Below, piece after piece: positions 15,765-25,024 of a stretch of 64,000 bases of DNA. The notes below the pieces were generated by a model. That model was given only the letters and a program-made list of their open reading frames with translations. It was not told the origin of the DNA and ran no database searches. How positions within the stretch are numbered: position 1 is the first letter of the stretch; each line of letters begins with the position of its first letter. This DNA is from Streptomyces turgidiscabies Car8 (lineage in GTDB: Bacteria > Actinomycetota > Actinomycetes > Streptomycetales > Streptomycetaceae): contig NZ_AEJB01000655.1 in assembly GCF_000331005.1 (NCBI RefSeq), positions 1 through 64,000 on the forward strand, in the 5' to 3' direction. A program made the position numbers and the translations under genes.

Positions 15765-16186
15765 GCATGCCCGTGTCCAACTCCGCCGTCCTGCCCCTGC
15801 AAGTAGCCGTGCTCGCCCTGCTGGAGGCGGACGCCGAACTCGCGGCCCTGATCCAGGGCGTCTTCGACTGGGTCGACGAAGGCCAGACCTATCCGTACGT
15901 CGTGATCGGTGAAGCGATCGAGACGCCGGACAACACGCACGACTCCCACGGCTCCAACACCGTGATCACGCTGCACGTGTGGTCGAAGTACCGCGGCTAC
16001 GCGCAGGCCCTGACAATCGCGGCCCGGCTGCGCGCTCTGCTGGAGCACCGGCACCTGACGATCGCCGGGCACCGGCACATCGCCACCTACTACGTGTCCC
16101 AGCAGACGATCACCGACCCCGAACCGCCGGGCGACATCCGGCACGTACCCGTCTCGTTCCGGGTCCTGACCCAGGTCAGCCCGTGA
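15761..16186 (+). CDS. Tail terminator (DUF3168-like)
   Basis: 141 aa, GTG at 15761. The middle has YPYVVIGEAIETPDNTHDS and ITLHVWSKYRGYAQA, the characteristic segments of the DUF3168/gpU-type tail terminator, which caps the tail tube at the length set by the tape measure. Position between gp10-like and tail tube genes agrees. Confidence 0.85.
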   Translation: MSMPVSNSAVLPLQVAVLALLEADAELAALIQGVFDWVDEGQTYPYVVIGEAIETPDNTHDSHGSNTVITLHVWSKYRGYAQALTIAARLRALLEHRHLTIAGHRHIATYYVSQQTITDPEPPGDIRHVPVSFRVLTQVSP

Positions 16187-16219
16187 GATCCGACCAGCAC
16201 CGAGAGGAAGTGACCGACC

Positions 16220-16651
16220 ATGGCCGGTGAGGACGCAACCGGGACACAGCTCCTGAGGGACTCCACAGGCTCCGGGGCGTTCGTGGTGATCGCGAGCGTC
16301 GAAGACCTGTCGGGCCCAGGACGGTCCCGCAACATGATCGACGTGTCCGCGCACGACAGCCCGGACAAGTACCGCGAGTACGTCAAGGGCATGAAGGACG
16401 GCGGCGAGGTCACCGCCACCATCAACTACCGCCCCGGCGAGACCACCCACCAGCAGCTCGACGCGGACTTCGAAGAGGACGACCTGCGCGACTACCAGCT
16501 GGTGATCCTCCCGGGCGATGCGGACGAGCACACCTGGGACTTCACCGCGGGCATCAGCGACATCAGCGACGAGTTCCCCCTCGACGACAAGATGGCGAGA
16601 GAGGTCACCTTCAAGATCTCCGGCAAGCCCACCCTGACCCCCACCGGCTGA
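16220..16651 (+). CDS. Major tail (tube) protein
   Basis: 143 aa, ATG at 16220 with GAGAGGAAG upstream. Beta-rich, with VVIASVEDLSGPGRSRNMID, an NYRPGETTHQQLDADF segment and DKMAREVTFKISGKPTLTPTG at the end: the standard look of siphovirus tail tube subunits. Single-domain version without a C-terminal Ig-like fold. Confidence 0.9.
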   Translation: MAGEDATGTQLLRDSTGSGAFVVIASVEDLSGPGRSRNMIDVSAHDSPDKYREYVKGMKDGGEVTATINYRPGETTHQQLDADFEEDDLRDYQLVILPGDADEHTWDFTAGISDISDEFPLDDKMAREVTFKISGKPTLTPTG

Positions 16652-16674
16652 CGAACAACCAGAGGAGCACTGCC

Positions 16675-17082
16675 GTGGGCAGCATCAGAGACGCCATCCG
16701 CGCCGCGCAGGACATCAAGACCCAGAAGGACGTGGAGCTCCCCGAGTGGAACGTCACCGTCGACGTGTGGGGCCTGCCCTCCGGTGACTGGGAGGCCTAC
16801 CAGAACAAGCTGAACAGGATCCACTTCCAGGAGGGCAAGGCCGGCGCCGAGATGGCGGTGAAGTCCAACCGGGCGCAGATCGTCGCCAAGGCCCTGTACG
16901 AACCGGGCACCGACAAGCTCGTCTTCCCCGACCTGGCCGAGGGCGTCGCGACCCTCAGCAAGAAGAACCAGGGGACTGTCGACGGTCTGTTCAAGCTGTG
17001 CCGTCACCTGTCCGGCGAGGACCGCGACTTCGAGCAGAAGGTGAAGGACGCGGAGGGAAACTCCGGCGGCGACCAGAGCTGA
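16675..17082 (+). CDS. Tail assembly chaperone, unshifted product (gpG-like)
   Basis: 135 aa, GTG at 16675. It follows the tail tube and precedes the tape measure, the fixed position of the chaperone pair. Its frame ends at TGA 17080-17082, but a GGGAAAC slippery heptamer just upstream allows entry into the overlapping -1 frame. The unshifted form is the major species in this class of genes and binds the tape measure with the longer form during tail assembly. Confidence 0.85.
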   Translation: MGSIRDAIRAAQDIKTQKDVELPEWNVTVDVWGLPSGDWEAYQNKLNRIHFQEGKAGAEMAVKSNRAQIVAKALYEPGTDKLVFPDLAEGVATLSKKNQGTVDGLFKLCRHLSGEDRDFEQKVKDAEGNSGGDQS

Positions 17083-17480
17083 GGCTCCTCTACGACCTGT
17101 CTGTCGCCTACCAGCTTCCGCCGGACGAGGTCATGGACAGGTTCACCGAGGAGCAGATGGTGTACCTGGTCGCCTACCAGAACCTCTACGGGCTCATCAC
17201 CCCGCGCCGCCTCGACATGGTCCTGGCCCGTCTCGGGATGGACGTGGTCTCACCGCACCTGAAGAAGGGCGCCCGGCCCCGGCTGCGGGACCACCTGATG
17301 ACGTGGTCGCGTGCGGACCGGCCACGCCGCACGGGCAGGGAGATGCTCGGCATCGTCCAGGGCATCCAGGCGCAGTTCGACCAGGACCACGACACCGAGC
17401 GCGAACAGCGCGGCGAGCGTGCCCGCCGTGCCCGGCGAGCCCTACGGACGAAGGAGGGTTCCCGTGACGGTTCTCGATGA
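16675..17480 (+). CDS. Tail assembly chaperone, -1 frameshift product (gpGT-like)
   Basis: Joined reading 16675-17061 then 17061-17480, 268 aa. In frame G-GGA-AAC (17055-17061) both tRNAs can re-pair on GGG-AAA, after which CTC opens the second frame, read as GKLRRRPELRLLYDLSVAYQ. The T part contains DEVMDRFTEEQMVYLVAYQ and ends just inside the tape measure start. Fusion of the two frames by programmed -1 shifting is known for siphovirus G/GT genes. Ratio and stimulatory structure cannot be judged here. Confidence 0.8.
17055..17061 (+). promoter_or_regulatory. Slippery heptamer GGGAAAC for -1 frameshift
   Basis: Zero-frame codons are GAG GGA AAC, exactly the X-XXY-YYZ pattern. The zero-frame stop follows 19 bp downstream and the -1 frame is open to 17480. 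Confidence 0.85.
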
Positions 17481-19368
17481 GGTCCTGGTCCGGCTCGGCG
17501 TCGACATGTCGGAGGCCGAGGGCGAGGTCGAGCGCGGCGCGGACGGCATCACCGGCCAGCTCGACGGGCTGGCCGTGGCTGGCGGCGCCGCAGCGGTGGG
17601 CCTCGGCGCGGCGTTCGCCGTGGGCCTCCAGTCCGCGATGGACATCTCGGCGGCCACCGACAAGCTGAAGCAGGGCCTGGGCCTGACCCAGGAGGAGGCC
17701 GACCGTGCCGGGAAGCTTTCCGGTGAGGTGTTCTCCGCCGGGTTCGGCGAATCCATGGAGGGCGTCGCGGACGCCATGGGCTCGGTCATCGGCGCGATGG
17801 GCAAGGTCGGTGACTTCACCGACGCCGAGCTGACGGACATGACCAAGAGCGCGACCGCCCTGGAGAAGGTTTTCGGGATGGACATCCCCGAGGCCACCAA
17901 CGCCGCCGGGGCGCTCATCAAGCAGGGCCTCGTCAAGGACGGCACCGAAGCCTTCGACGTACTGACCAAGGCGGCGCAGACCCTGCCCTCCTCGATGGCC
18001 GCGGACATCCCCGCGATCGTCAGCGAGTACGGCACGCACTTCAAGCGGATCGGTCTGGACGCGGCGCAGGCGTTCGGGATGATGTCGCAGTTCGTGCAGG
18101 CGGGTGGCCGGGACATCGACCAGGCCGCCGACGTGCTGCACGAGTTCGCCCGCATCACCTCCGAGGAGACACCCCGCGCCGCGGAAGGCTTCAAGGCGCT
18201 GGGCCTGGACGCGGACAAGATGCTCAGCGACATCGGCAAGGGCGGCAAACCGGCAGCGGACGCGCTCGCCCTGACCCTGGACGCCCTGCGTGGCGTGAAG
18301 GACCCCGCCAAGCAAGCCGAGTTGGGCATCGCCCTGTTCGGTGACATGGCCGGTGAGGCGGCGGGCGCACTGCTGGCGATGAACCCCGAGACGGCGAAGG
18401 CCGCCACCGGCATGGATGACGTCGCCGGCGCGGCGAAGGGCGTCACGGACAGCATGGCCGCTTCGCCCGCGCAGCAGTGGGACTCCATCATGCGGACCGT
18501 GTCGACGACGCTGGGTCAGATGCTGCTGCCCGCCCTGCGGTTCGTCTCCGACCTGTTCAAGGAACACCCCGGGCTGCTGCAGATCCTCATCCCGATCGTC
18601 CTCGGTCTGGCCGCCGGGCTGGCCATCGCAGCCGCCGCACAGTGGGCGATGAACACCGCGCTCTTCGCCTTCCCCGGTACCTGGATCATCCTCGCCGTCC
18701 TCGCGGTGATCGCGATCATCGTGCTGCTGTGGAAGAAGAGCGAGACGTTCCGCGACATCGTGACCGCCGTGTGGCGCGTCGTCAGCGAGGCCGTCATGAC
18801 CCGTGTGCGGATGATCCTTGCCGCAGTTGCGTGGCTGGCTGCTCTGCCCGGCAAGATCGGCGGCTGGTTCGGGCAGGCCAAGGACTGGGCGATCCGCAAA
18901 ATGGTGGAGCTGGTGTTGTGGCTGGCCGGTCTCCCCGGGCGGGTCGGGCGTGCGGTGTCGGGCATGTTCGACGGCATCCCGCGCGCCTTCCGAGGGGCGA
19001 TCAACGCCGTCATCGGAGCCTGGAACGGCCTCAGCTTCACGATCGGCGGCGGCTCCATCATGGGCGTCGACATTCCGTCAATGACCCTGGGCACACCGAA
19101 CATCCCGATGCTCGAAGACGGCGGTATCGCCACCGGGCCGACCCTGGCGATGGTCGGGGAGGGCTCGGAGAAGGAAGCGATCCTGCCGCTGTCCCGGCTG
19201 GAGCAGCTGCTCAACTCCTCGTCGCGGGTGTCCTCCAAACTCCAGCCTGCCGAGGCACGGTTCGTGCTGGTCTTCGAGGGCGCCGAGGACCGCTTCATCA
19301 CCTGGTTCCAGGACGTCACCCACCGCAAGGGCGGCGGGTCGGTCGCCAAGCTCGCAGGGGAGGGATGA
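17464..19368 (+). CDS. Tape measure protein
   Basis: 634 aa from GTG 17464 (AAGGAGG-like site upstream), overlapping the GT frame. Ala/Gly-rich helices throughout; TP901-type core with KAAQTLPSSMAADIPAIVSE and DQAADVLHEFARITSEETPR (about residues 170-240); three hydrophobic stretches at about 378-430; C-terminal basic helical part. Length sets tail length; at the usual ratio of about 0.15 nm per residue a tail of roughly 95 nm is expected. The hydrophobic part may help DNA cross the membrane. Confidence 0.9.
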   Translation: MTVLDEVLVRLGVDMSEAEGEVERGADGITGQLDGLAVAGGAAAVGLGAAFAVGLQSAMDISAATDKLKQGLGLTQEEADRAGKLSGEVFSAGFGESMEGVADAMGSVIGAMGKVGDFTDAELTDMTKSATALEKVFGMDIPEATNAAGALIKQGLVKDGTEAFDVLTKAAQTLPSSMAADIPAIVSEYGTHFKRIGLDAAQAFGMMSQFVQAGGRDIDQAADVLHEFARITSEETPRAAEGFKALGLDADKMLSDIGKGGKPAADALALTLDALRGVKDPAKQAELGIALFGDMAGEAAGALLAMNPETAKAATGMDDVAGAAKGVTDSMAASPAQQWDSIMRTVSTTLGQMLLPALRFVSDLFKEHPGLLQILIPIVLGLAAGLAIAAAAQWAMNTALFAFPGTWIILAVLAVIAIIVLLWKKSETFRDIVTAVWRVVSEAVMTRVRMILAAVAWLAALPGKIGGWFGQAKDWAIRKMVELVLWLAGLPGRVGRAVSGMFDGIPRAFRGAINAVIGAWNGLSFTIGGGSIMGVDIPSMTLGTPNIPMLEDGGIATGPTLAMVGEGSEKEAILPLSRLEQLLNSSSRVSSKLQPAEARFVLVFEGAEDRFITWFQDVTHRKGGGSVAKLAGEG

Positions 19369-19374
19369 CGCGTC

Positions 19375-22257
19375 ATGGTCCAGTGGCCGCTGAAGCGGAT
19401 CGGCGAGGTACTCATCGACGGCGTGTGGGCGCGCGTGCCCATGCGCGAGGACACCTCCGTCACCATCACCCGCGGCATCGGAGCGGAGGCCGTCACCGCA
19501 CAGCCCGCCGGCACGTCGGTACGGATCAACGACCCGGACGCCATCTACAGTCCGCGCAACGCCGAGTCGGACCTGTACGGGAAGTTCGGCCGCAACACCC
19601 AGTTCCGGTTCCGCGTCGCCGACGCCCCGAGCGTCCCGGCCGCCGTCCTCGCGGACACCTTCACCCGCACCGTCGCGAACGGCTGGGGCACCTCCACCTC
19701 GGGCACCACCTGGTCCATCTACGACCCGACCGGCGCCTCACCCCCGGCGAGCGAGTACTCGGTGTCCGGCGGCGCGGGGAAGATCACCTCGTCGACGCTG
19801 AACGCCAGCCGCTACATCGCCACCAGCGGGCTGAACATCGGGGACTACGAAGCCACCTTCACCATCAACGCGAACCAGATCGCGCAGGACACCAACACCG
19901 AAGAGGCGATCCTCTTCACGCCGATCCTGCGGGTGAACCGGACGAACCACCAGTACTACATGGTGCCCATCTCGCTGCGCCCCCGCACAGGCGTGTTCGG
20001 CATCGGGGGCCTGTCGGTCGGGGTGCAGATCACCAAGGTCGACCTGCTCAACGACGACACCCGGGGGCTCTGCCCGGCCCGGACTGTTCCGGGCCTCGGC
20101 TACGCCATCGAGACCTCGCTGAGGGTGCGGGTGCGCTGCGCGGGCGCGGAGATCTACGTTCGCGTGTGGACCGACGGAGAGGTCGAGCCGGAGAACTGGC
20201 ACGCGCAGACGTACGACGAGTCGTTCACGTCGGGGGAGTTCGGGTTCCGCGCCCGCTGCGACGCGGACGACACCACCACCCCGATCGTCTACGCCTTCGA
20301 CAACCTGGAGATCCTGCCGCTCACCGCGGACGACGGCAGCGTGCGCATGGTGGGTGAACTCGCCGCCTTCGAGTCGTACGAGGACGAGTCCGGGGCGGAC
20401 GCGTACGTCGACGTCGACGCGGCCGGCATCCTGCGCCGCTACGACGGCCCCCAGAAACCCGCCCGCTCGGCCCTGGCCCGGCACGTGGCGGGCTACCGGC
20501 CGTGCGCCTACTGGCCGTTCGAGGAGGGCGCCCAGGGCAGCACGTCGGTGGCGCAGGTGGCGGACACCTCGCCCGCCGGACCGCTGGCCGCCAGCCGGAT
20601 CGACTTCGCCCGCGACACCACCCTCACCGGCAGCGCGTCTCTGCCGACCGTGCGCGCCGGCGGCACCCTGCGTTCCACGGGAATCCCCGGCTTCGCCACC
20701 GGCCGGTGGGCGGTCTACTTCATGATGAAGTTCACCACCCAGGGCTATCCGATGGACGGTGCGGAACACCAGATCCTGTCCTTCTCCACGGCCAACGCCA
20801 CCCTGACCCTGTACGCGGCCGTCAACGTGGCCGACCCCAGGATCATTCTCCGCGGAGTGGACTCCTCAGGCGCCGCCATCGGCGTCACCCTGGCCACCGT
20901 CAGCCAGGCCAACCTGATCAACGCGGGGAACCTGGGCTTCCTGGACAGGTGGCAGCGGGTCAAGGTGTCGGGCCAGGAGTCGGGCGGATCCACCACCTAC
21001 ACCCTGTCCATGATCGACCCTGACGACTCCGGTCTCACGGCCAGCCTCGACTCGATCGCCCACGGCGCGGACCGGGTACGCGCCGTCAACACCACCTTCG
21101 GCACCGGCGTGACCGGCATGGGCATCGGCCACCTGAGCGTGTGGGGGGTGGCGTTCACCGACGCCTACACCCAGCACTTCGAGACCACGGACCTCAGCTT
21201 CGAGATCGGCTGCCCCGGGCTGACGGCGAAGGACTGGCTGTCGATCCTGGGCACCGACCAGCGCCAGGCCCTGGAGACCGAAGGGCCGGCGGACACGCTG
21301 CTCGGCCCGTACTACGACGACACCTTCATCAGCCTGGCCCAGGCCGCGGCCCGCACCGACATGGGACTGCTCACCGAGCACCGAGACCGGCTCGGGCTGC
21401 GCTACGTCTCCCGCCAGGCCCTCTACGACCGGCCCGTCGCCCTGGTCCTCGACTACCGCTCCGGCATGATCTTCTCCCCCTTCACTCCGAAGGACGACGA
21501 CAAGGGCCTCATCAACCGCATCACCGTCAAACGCCGGGAAGGGTCCGAGGCCAGCGCCGAGGTGAGCGAGGGGCCACTGTCCGTCCAGCCGCCCCCCGAC
21601 GGCATCAACGTCAACGACGACAGCGCCGACACCATCGTCTCCTCCGACGACCAGCTGCCCTCACAGGCCGGATGGCGGCTGCACGTGGCCGCGTGGGATG
21701 CGATGCGGGTGGCCAGCCTCACCCTGAAGATGGCCAACCCGCGCATGAGGGTGCTCCTCGACACGGTCCTCGGACTGAAAGAAGGCTCCCGCATCCAGGT
21801 CGTCAACACCCCCAAGCGGTACGGGCCGGACGGCTTCGACCTCCTGGTCCGAGGCAGCAAGGAGACCCACGCCGAGGGCGTCTTCGACATCACCTTCAAC
21901 TGCTCCCCCTACCGGCCGTACGTGACCGGCCTGGCCGTCCAGGAAGGCTCGGCGGTATCCCCTACCGACCCGCGCGCGGACACCTCGGGCGCGGCCCTGG
22001 CCGAGGACCTCGACGCCACGGAAACCGCAGTCGACGTGCTGACCGCGGACAGCCGCGTGTGGATCAGGACCGCCACCTACCCGGGCGACTTCCCTGTCGA
22101 CATCGTCGTCGGCGGCGAGCGCATGCGCGTCACCGCGATCACCGGTGCGACGTCCTCCCAGACGTTCACCGTGGTCCGCTCGATCAACGGGGTCGTCAAG
22201 ACCCACGCCACCGGGGCCCCGGTCCAGCTCTTCGACCCCACGTACGTGGCCCTGTAG
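19375..22257 (+). CDS. Large minor tail protein (tail tip/spike with lectin-like insert)
   Basis: 960 aa, ATG at 19375, 6 bp after the tape measure. The first 90 residues (DTSVTITRGIGAEAVTAQPA) look like a tail-tip hub module; a beta-sandwich insertion lies at about 90-320 and a concanavalin/LamG-like domain at about 385-620, with RWAVYFMMKFTTQGYP and WGVAFTDAYTQHF. The remaining part (about 640-870) reads as a hub/baseplate domain. It probably combines tail tip and carbohydrate recognition in one chain. Full domain limits need alignment. Confidence 0.75.
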   Translation: MVQWPLKRIGEVLIDGVWARVPMREDTSVTITRGIGAEAVTAQPAGTSVRINDPDAIYSPRNAESDLYGKFGRNTQFRFRVADAPSVPAAVLADTFTRTVANGWGTSTSGTTWSIYDPTGASPPASEYSVSGGAGKITSSTLNASRYIATSGLNIGDYEATFTINANQIAQDTNTEEAILFTPILRVNRTNHQYYMVPISLRPRTGVFGIGGLSVGVQITKVDLLNDDTRGLCPARTVPGLGYAIETSLRVRVRCAGAEIYVRVWTDGEVEPENWHAQTYDESFTSGEFGFRARCDADDTTTPIVYAFDNLEILPLTADDGSVRMVGELAAFESYEDESGADAYVDVDAAGILRRYDGPQKPARSALARHVAGYRPCAYWPFEEGAQGSTSVAQVADTSPAGPLAASRIDFARDTTLTGSASLPTVRAGGTLRSTGIPGFATGRWAVYFMMKFTTQGYPMDGAEHQILSFSTANATLTLYAAVNVADPRIILRGVDSSGAAIGVTLATVSQANLINAGNLGFLDRWQRVKVSGQESGGSTTYTLSMIDPDDSGLTASLDSIAHGADRVRAVNTTFGTGVTGMGIGHLSVWGVAFTDAYTQHFETTDLSFEIGCPGLTAKDWLSILGTDQRQALETEGPADTLLGPYYDDTFISLAQAAARTDMGLLTEHRDRLGLRYVSRQALYDRPVALVLDYRSGMIFSPFTPKDDDKGLINRITVKRREGSEASAEVSEGPLSVQPPPDGINVNDDSADTIVSSDDQLPSQAGWRLHVAAWDAMRVASLTLKMANPRMRVLLDTVLGLKEGSRIQVVNTPKRYGPDGFDLLVRGSKETHAEGVFDITFNCSPYRPYVTGLAVQEGSAVSPTDPRADTSGAALAEDLDATETAVDVLTADSRVWIRTATYPGDFPVDIVVGGERMRVTAITGATSSQTFTVVRSINGVVKTHATGAPVQLFDPTYVAL

Positions 22258-22266
22258 GAGGACCGC

Positions 22267-22776
22267 ATGGCCGTATACCCGTCCATCCCAGCGGGACGGC
22301 GGCTCACCGACGCCCTGCTGGAATCGATGCTGCCGATCTTCGCCGTCAAAGCGGTCACCGAACCCATCACCAACAGCACCATGCAGAACGACGACGAGCT
22401 GCTGGCCGCGGTCGCCGCGAACGCGACCTACGACGTCACCCTCAAGCTGCTGTACGACTGCGCGACCGCCGCGGACATCACGCTCGGCTGGTCCGGCCCG
22501 GCCAGCGCCACCATGAACTGGGCAGCCATCGGCGCCCAGGTCAACGTGACGTCCTCGGGGACGGTCCCGGACATGAGCATGCAGACACGGCTCATCACCG
22601 AGGTACAGGATCTCGGAGGCGGCGCTTCGACCGGCACGGTCGCCTGGGTGACCGGAACCCTGCTCACGGCGGGCACGGCCGGAACCCTCAACTTCCGGTG
22701 GGCGCAGAGAGCGACCAACGCCACCGCGACCAACGTGCGTGCCGGATCGTCCCTGTGGCTTCGCCGCACCGCATAA
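22267..22776 (+). CDS. Minor tail protein
   Basis: 169 aa, ATG at 22267, GGAGG just upstream. Beta-rich, with NATYDVTLKLLYDCATAADI and GTLNFRWAQRATNATATNV, similar in style to receptor-facing jelly-roll proteins of actinophage tails. Position after the tail-tip gene supports a tail role; no specific family named. Confidence 0.65.
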   Translation: MAVYPSIPAGRRLTDALLESMLPIFAVKAVTEPITNSTMQNDDELLAAVAANATYDVTLKLLYDCATAADITLGWSGPASATMNWAAIGAQVNVTSSGTVPDMSMQTRLITEVQDLGGGASTGTVAWVTGTLLTAGTAGTLNFRWAQRATNATATNVRAGSSLWLRRTA

Positions 22777-22785
22777 GGAGCACTC

Positions 22786-23034
22786 ATGCCCAAGGTCGTC
22801 CAGCCGCTGTACAGCATCCAGTACGACGGAACGAACGGTGAGCACATCGCCGGCACGTGGTGCACCGGGATCAGCTTCGTGTCCGACACCGGAACCGTTC
22901 TCTCCTTCACCGGCGACGGCCGGGACTACGCCGTCAACGTGGGCGAGTGGCTGGTCATCTCCTGGGTCGGCGCCAACGATCCGATGACCTTCACGACGGA
23001 GGAGTACACGAGCCGCTACGTCGAACTCCCGTAA
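22786..23034 (+). CDS. Small phage tail-region protein
   Basis: 82 aa, ATG at 22786, AAGGAG upstream. A compact beta protein with GEWLVISWVGANDPMTFTTE. It is the last gene of the structural operon, directly before a terminator. In actinophages small proteins here often pair with the tail fiber genes; function unknown. Confidence 0.6.
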   Translation: MPKVVQPLYSIQYDGTNGEHIAGTWCTGISFVSDTGTVLSFTGDGRDYAVNVGEWLVISWVGANDPMTFTTEEYTSRYVELP

Positions 23035-23040
23035 CCGTCA

Positions 23041-23087
23041 GAAGCCCCGCACTACCCGCTGCCCCGCGCCATCCGGCCCGGGGCTTC
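23041..23087 (+). terminator. Rho-independent terminator after tail genes
   Basis: GAAGCCCCG (23041-23049) and CGGGGCTTC (23079-23087) form a perfect 9-bp stem with a 29-nt loop; followed by GTCATG rather than a long U-tract. Separates tail and lysis genes. Confidence 0.65.
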
Positions 23088-23106
23088 GTCATGTCTGGAG
23101 GCACTC

Positions 23107-23892
23107 ATGGCCTGGTACCCGGGCGCCACCCGGATGGAGCTCCAACCCGAGTCGGACGATCAGCCCGCGATCCGGCCCACGCAGCTCATCGTGCACAGTC
23201 TCGCCGCGCCGTGGGACGAGCGCCGGACCTACGAGTACTGGCGCGACAGCACCAACCTCGAAAGCCACTTCGGCCTGGACTACGACGGCAGCCTCGGCCA
23301 GTTCATCGGCACCGAGACCCGCGCCGACGCCAACGCCGCAGCCAACCGGCGAGCCGACGGCACCGGGGCGATCAGCGTCGAGACCGCCTCCAACCTGCAC
23401 GCCACCGACGAGTGGACGAACGAGCAGGTCGAGGCGCTCATCCGGCTCGGGGTGTGGGCCCACCAACGGCACGGCATCCCACTCCGCATCTGCCGCAGCG
23501 CTGACGACGACGGCTTCGGCTGGCACAAGCAGTTCGACGCCTGGAACCCCAGCGCCCACGCCTGCCCAGGGCCCGCACGCATCGCCCAGTTCAAGACCGT
23601 CGTGTTCCCGGGCATCGTCGCCCGCGCGACCGGCACCACCACCCCCGAGGAGGACGACGTGGCACTGACCACCGAGGACATCGACAAGGTCGCGCTCGCG
23701 ACGGCGAACAAGCTCATCGCGGGCGGGGGCGTTCTCGAGAACAGCGACGTCGACCGTGTCGCGAAGGCGGTCGCGGCCAAGCCGGCCGTACTGACCGACG
23801 CCCAAGTCCAGGCGCTGGCCGCGAGCCCGGTGCTCGCCGAGGCCATCGCCGAGAAGGTCGCGGCGAAGCTCGCCGCACGCCTCGCCAACTGA
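23107..23892 (+). CDS. Endolysin: N-acetylmuramoyl-L-alanine amidase
   Basis: 261 aa, ATG at 23107 behind GGAGG. Residues 15-175 form an amidase_2/PGRP-type domain: zinc His in TQLIVHSLAAP (about 28), ESHFGLDYDG, NLHATDEWTNEQVEALIRLG, and a late PSAHACPGPARI with His and Cys ligands (about 153-156). It cleaves the amide bond between muramic acid and the stem peptide. The C-terminal 85 residues are Ala/Val-rich helices, probably oligomerisation or wall-binding. Opens the lysis module. Confidence 0.9.
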   Translation: MAWYPGATRMELQPESDDQPAIRPTQLIVHSLAAPWDERRTYEYWRDSTNLESHFGLDYDGSLGQFIGTETRADANAAANRRADGTGAISVETASNLHATDEWTNEQVEALIRLGVWAHQRHGIPLRICRSADDDGFGWHKQFDAWNPSAHACPGPARIAQFKTVVFPGIVARATGTTTPEEDDVALTTEDIDKVALATANKLIAGGGVLENSDVDRVAKAVAAKPAVLTDAQVQALAASPVLAEAIAEKVAAKLAARLAN

Positions 23893-23901
23893 AGGAGAAC
23901 C

Positions 23902-24168
23902 ATGTCCAGTTCCTCATTCCCCAACGTCGACACCGTGGTGAAGACCGCTGGCACCTACGCGAGAGACCTCGCTGAGCGCACCCTCGCCACCGCAGTCGTC
24001 GCGGCCGGCGGCGTCGCCGTCGCGGCCGGGCCCGCCGACATGTTCCACGCCTCGTTCTGGGAGACCATGGGCGCGGCCGGAATCGCGGCGGCCGGGACCC
24101 TGCTGAAGGGCATGCTGGCCCGCGCGTTCGGGTCGAAGAACTCGGCGTCGCTGGCCAAGGGCGTCTGA
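23902..24168 (+). CDS. Holin (r1t-like)
   Basis: 88 aa, ATG at 23902 with AAGGAG upstream. Amphipathic start, ARDLAERTLATAVVAAGGV first membrane helix (about residues 19-40), short loop with FHASFWE, second helix (MGAAGIAAAGTLLKGMLA), basic C-terminus. This is the layout of r1t-family holins that time release of the amidase. Immediately follows the endolysin gene. Confidence 0.8.
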   Translation: MSSSSFPNVDTVVKTAGTYARDLAERTLATAVVAAGGVAVAAGPADMFHASFWETMGAAGIAAAGTLLKGMLARAFGSKNSASLAKGV

Positions 24169-24614
24169 TGCTCCGGGCCGCGCGAGCCCGGCTCTGGCGG
24201 CACCTGGGCTGGCGCGGCCTGGCGCTCGCGGGACTCGGCGCCTGCTGGATCGTCTACGGCACCGGCCTGATCGTGACCCGCCGCGCTGGCGTCACCGCGG
24301 CAACGGAACCCGTCACCGGCCTGATGTGCATGGAGGCATGGGGCGCAGTCTGGATCGCGTGCGGTGTCCTCGGCCTACTCGCCGGGGCCCGCAGGCCAGG
24401 CCGGGATCTGTGGGGGTTCGCGGCAGTCGCCCTGCCCACGATCGTGTGGGCGGTTGCGTACAGCGCGGCGGCGGTCCGCGGCGACTACGCGCCCGGCTGG
24501 GCGTCAGTCCCTCTGTTCGTCGCGGTCCTGCTCCTGGTCGTCATCGTCGCCGCGCTGACGGGGGGACAGCGCCGGATATGCGCGTGCGCGAGAGGGGGCA
24601 CCAGTGGGAGGTGA
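24168..24614 (+). CDS. Membrane protein of the lysis region
   Basis: 148 aa, ATG at 24168 overlapping the holin stop by one base. Four hydrophobic helices (about residues 17-34, 50-68, 80-98 and 108-128), basic N-terminus and a cysteine-containing tail. Such four-helix proteins are frequent next to actinophage holins and may be accessory holin or spanin-like factors. No direct evidence of function. Confidence 0.6.
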   Translation: MLRAARARLWRHLGWRGLALAGLGACWIVYGTGLIVTRRAGVTAATEPVTGLMCMEAWGAVWIACGVLGLLAGARRPGRDLWGFAAVALPTIVWAVAYSAAAVRGDYAPGWASVPLFVAVLLLVVIVAALTGGQRRICACARGGTSGR

Positions 24615-24969
24615 CGGCACCGTCCTGGGGGTGGTGATCGCCGTCGTAGGCGTCATCGGGTCCGTCCTCGTCGCGAAGGTCTCAGCACCCAGGGTGGCGC
24701 CGGACCGGCCTGCCCCGGAGGGCGACGACCTGCGGGACGTCGCCGAGCTGCGTGTCAGCCCGGAAATCTGGGAGCGGTTCGCCGTCCTGGAAGCCAAGGT
24801 TGACCATCTGACCGAGCTGGTGGAGAAGAAGAAGGAAGAGGTCACGACGCTGGAGCGCCTGCTCCGGATGGCGATGCGCATCGTGCGCCGCGCGAACCGG
24901 CGCCTCGTCGGTGGTGGAGCTCCACCCGAGGAAGTACCCCGCGAGCTGATCCCCTACAGCATTGACTGA
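24604..24969 (+). CDS. DUF2746-like membrane/coiled-coil protein of the lysis region
   Basis: 121 aa, GTG at 24604. One N-terminal hydrophobic helix (GTVLGVVIAVVGVIGSVLVA), Pro/Asp-rich linker, then a heptad-like coiled coil (VLEAKVDHLTELVEKKKEEV, about residues 58-80) and a polar tail. This single-helix plus coiled-coil build matches small lysis-cassette proteins in other actinophages. It ends the plus-strand late operon. Confidence 0.6.
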   Translation: MGGDGTVLGVVIAVVGVIGSVLVAKVSAPRVAPDRPAPEGDDLRDVAELRVSPEIWERFAVLEAKVDHLTELVEKKKEEVTTLERLLRMAMRIVRRANRRLVGGGAPPEEVPRELIPYSID

Positions 24970-24971
24970 CC

Positions 24972-25012
24972 AAGCGGCCCCGCCCTCCTTCGGGAGAGCG
25001 GGGCCGCTTTCG
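24972..25012 (+). terminator. Strong Rho-independent terminator of the late operon
   Basis: AAGCGGCCCCGC (24972-24983) pairs with GCGGGGCCGCTT (24998-25009); inside is a second stem capped by a TTCG tetraloop. TTTCGT follows. It separates the late operon from the convergent GntR gene and may serve both strands. Confidence 0.8.
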
Positions 25013-25024
25013 TCATGCCCGGGG

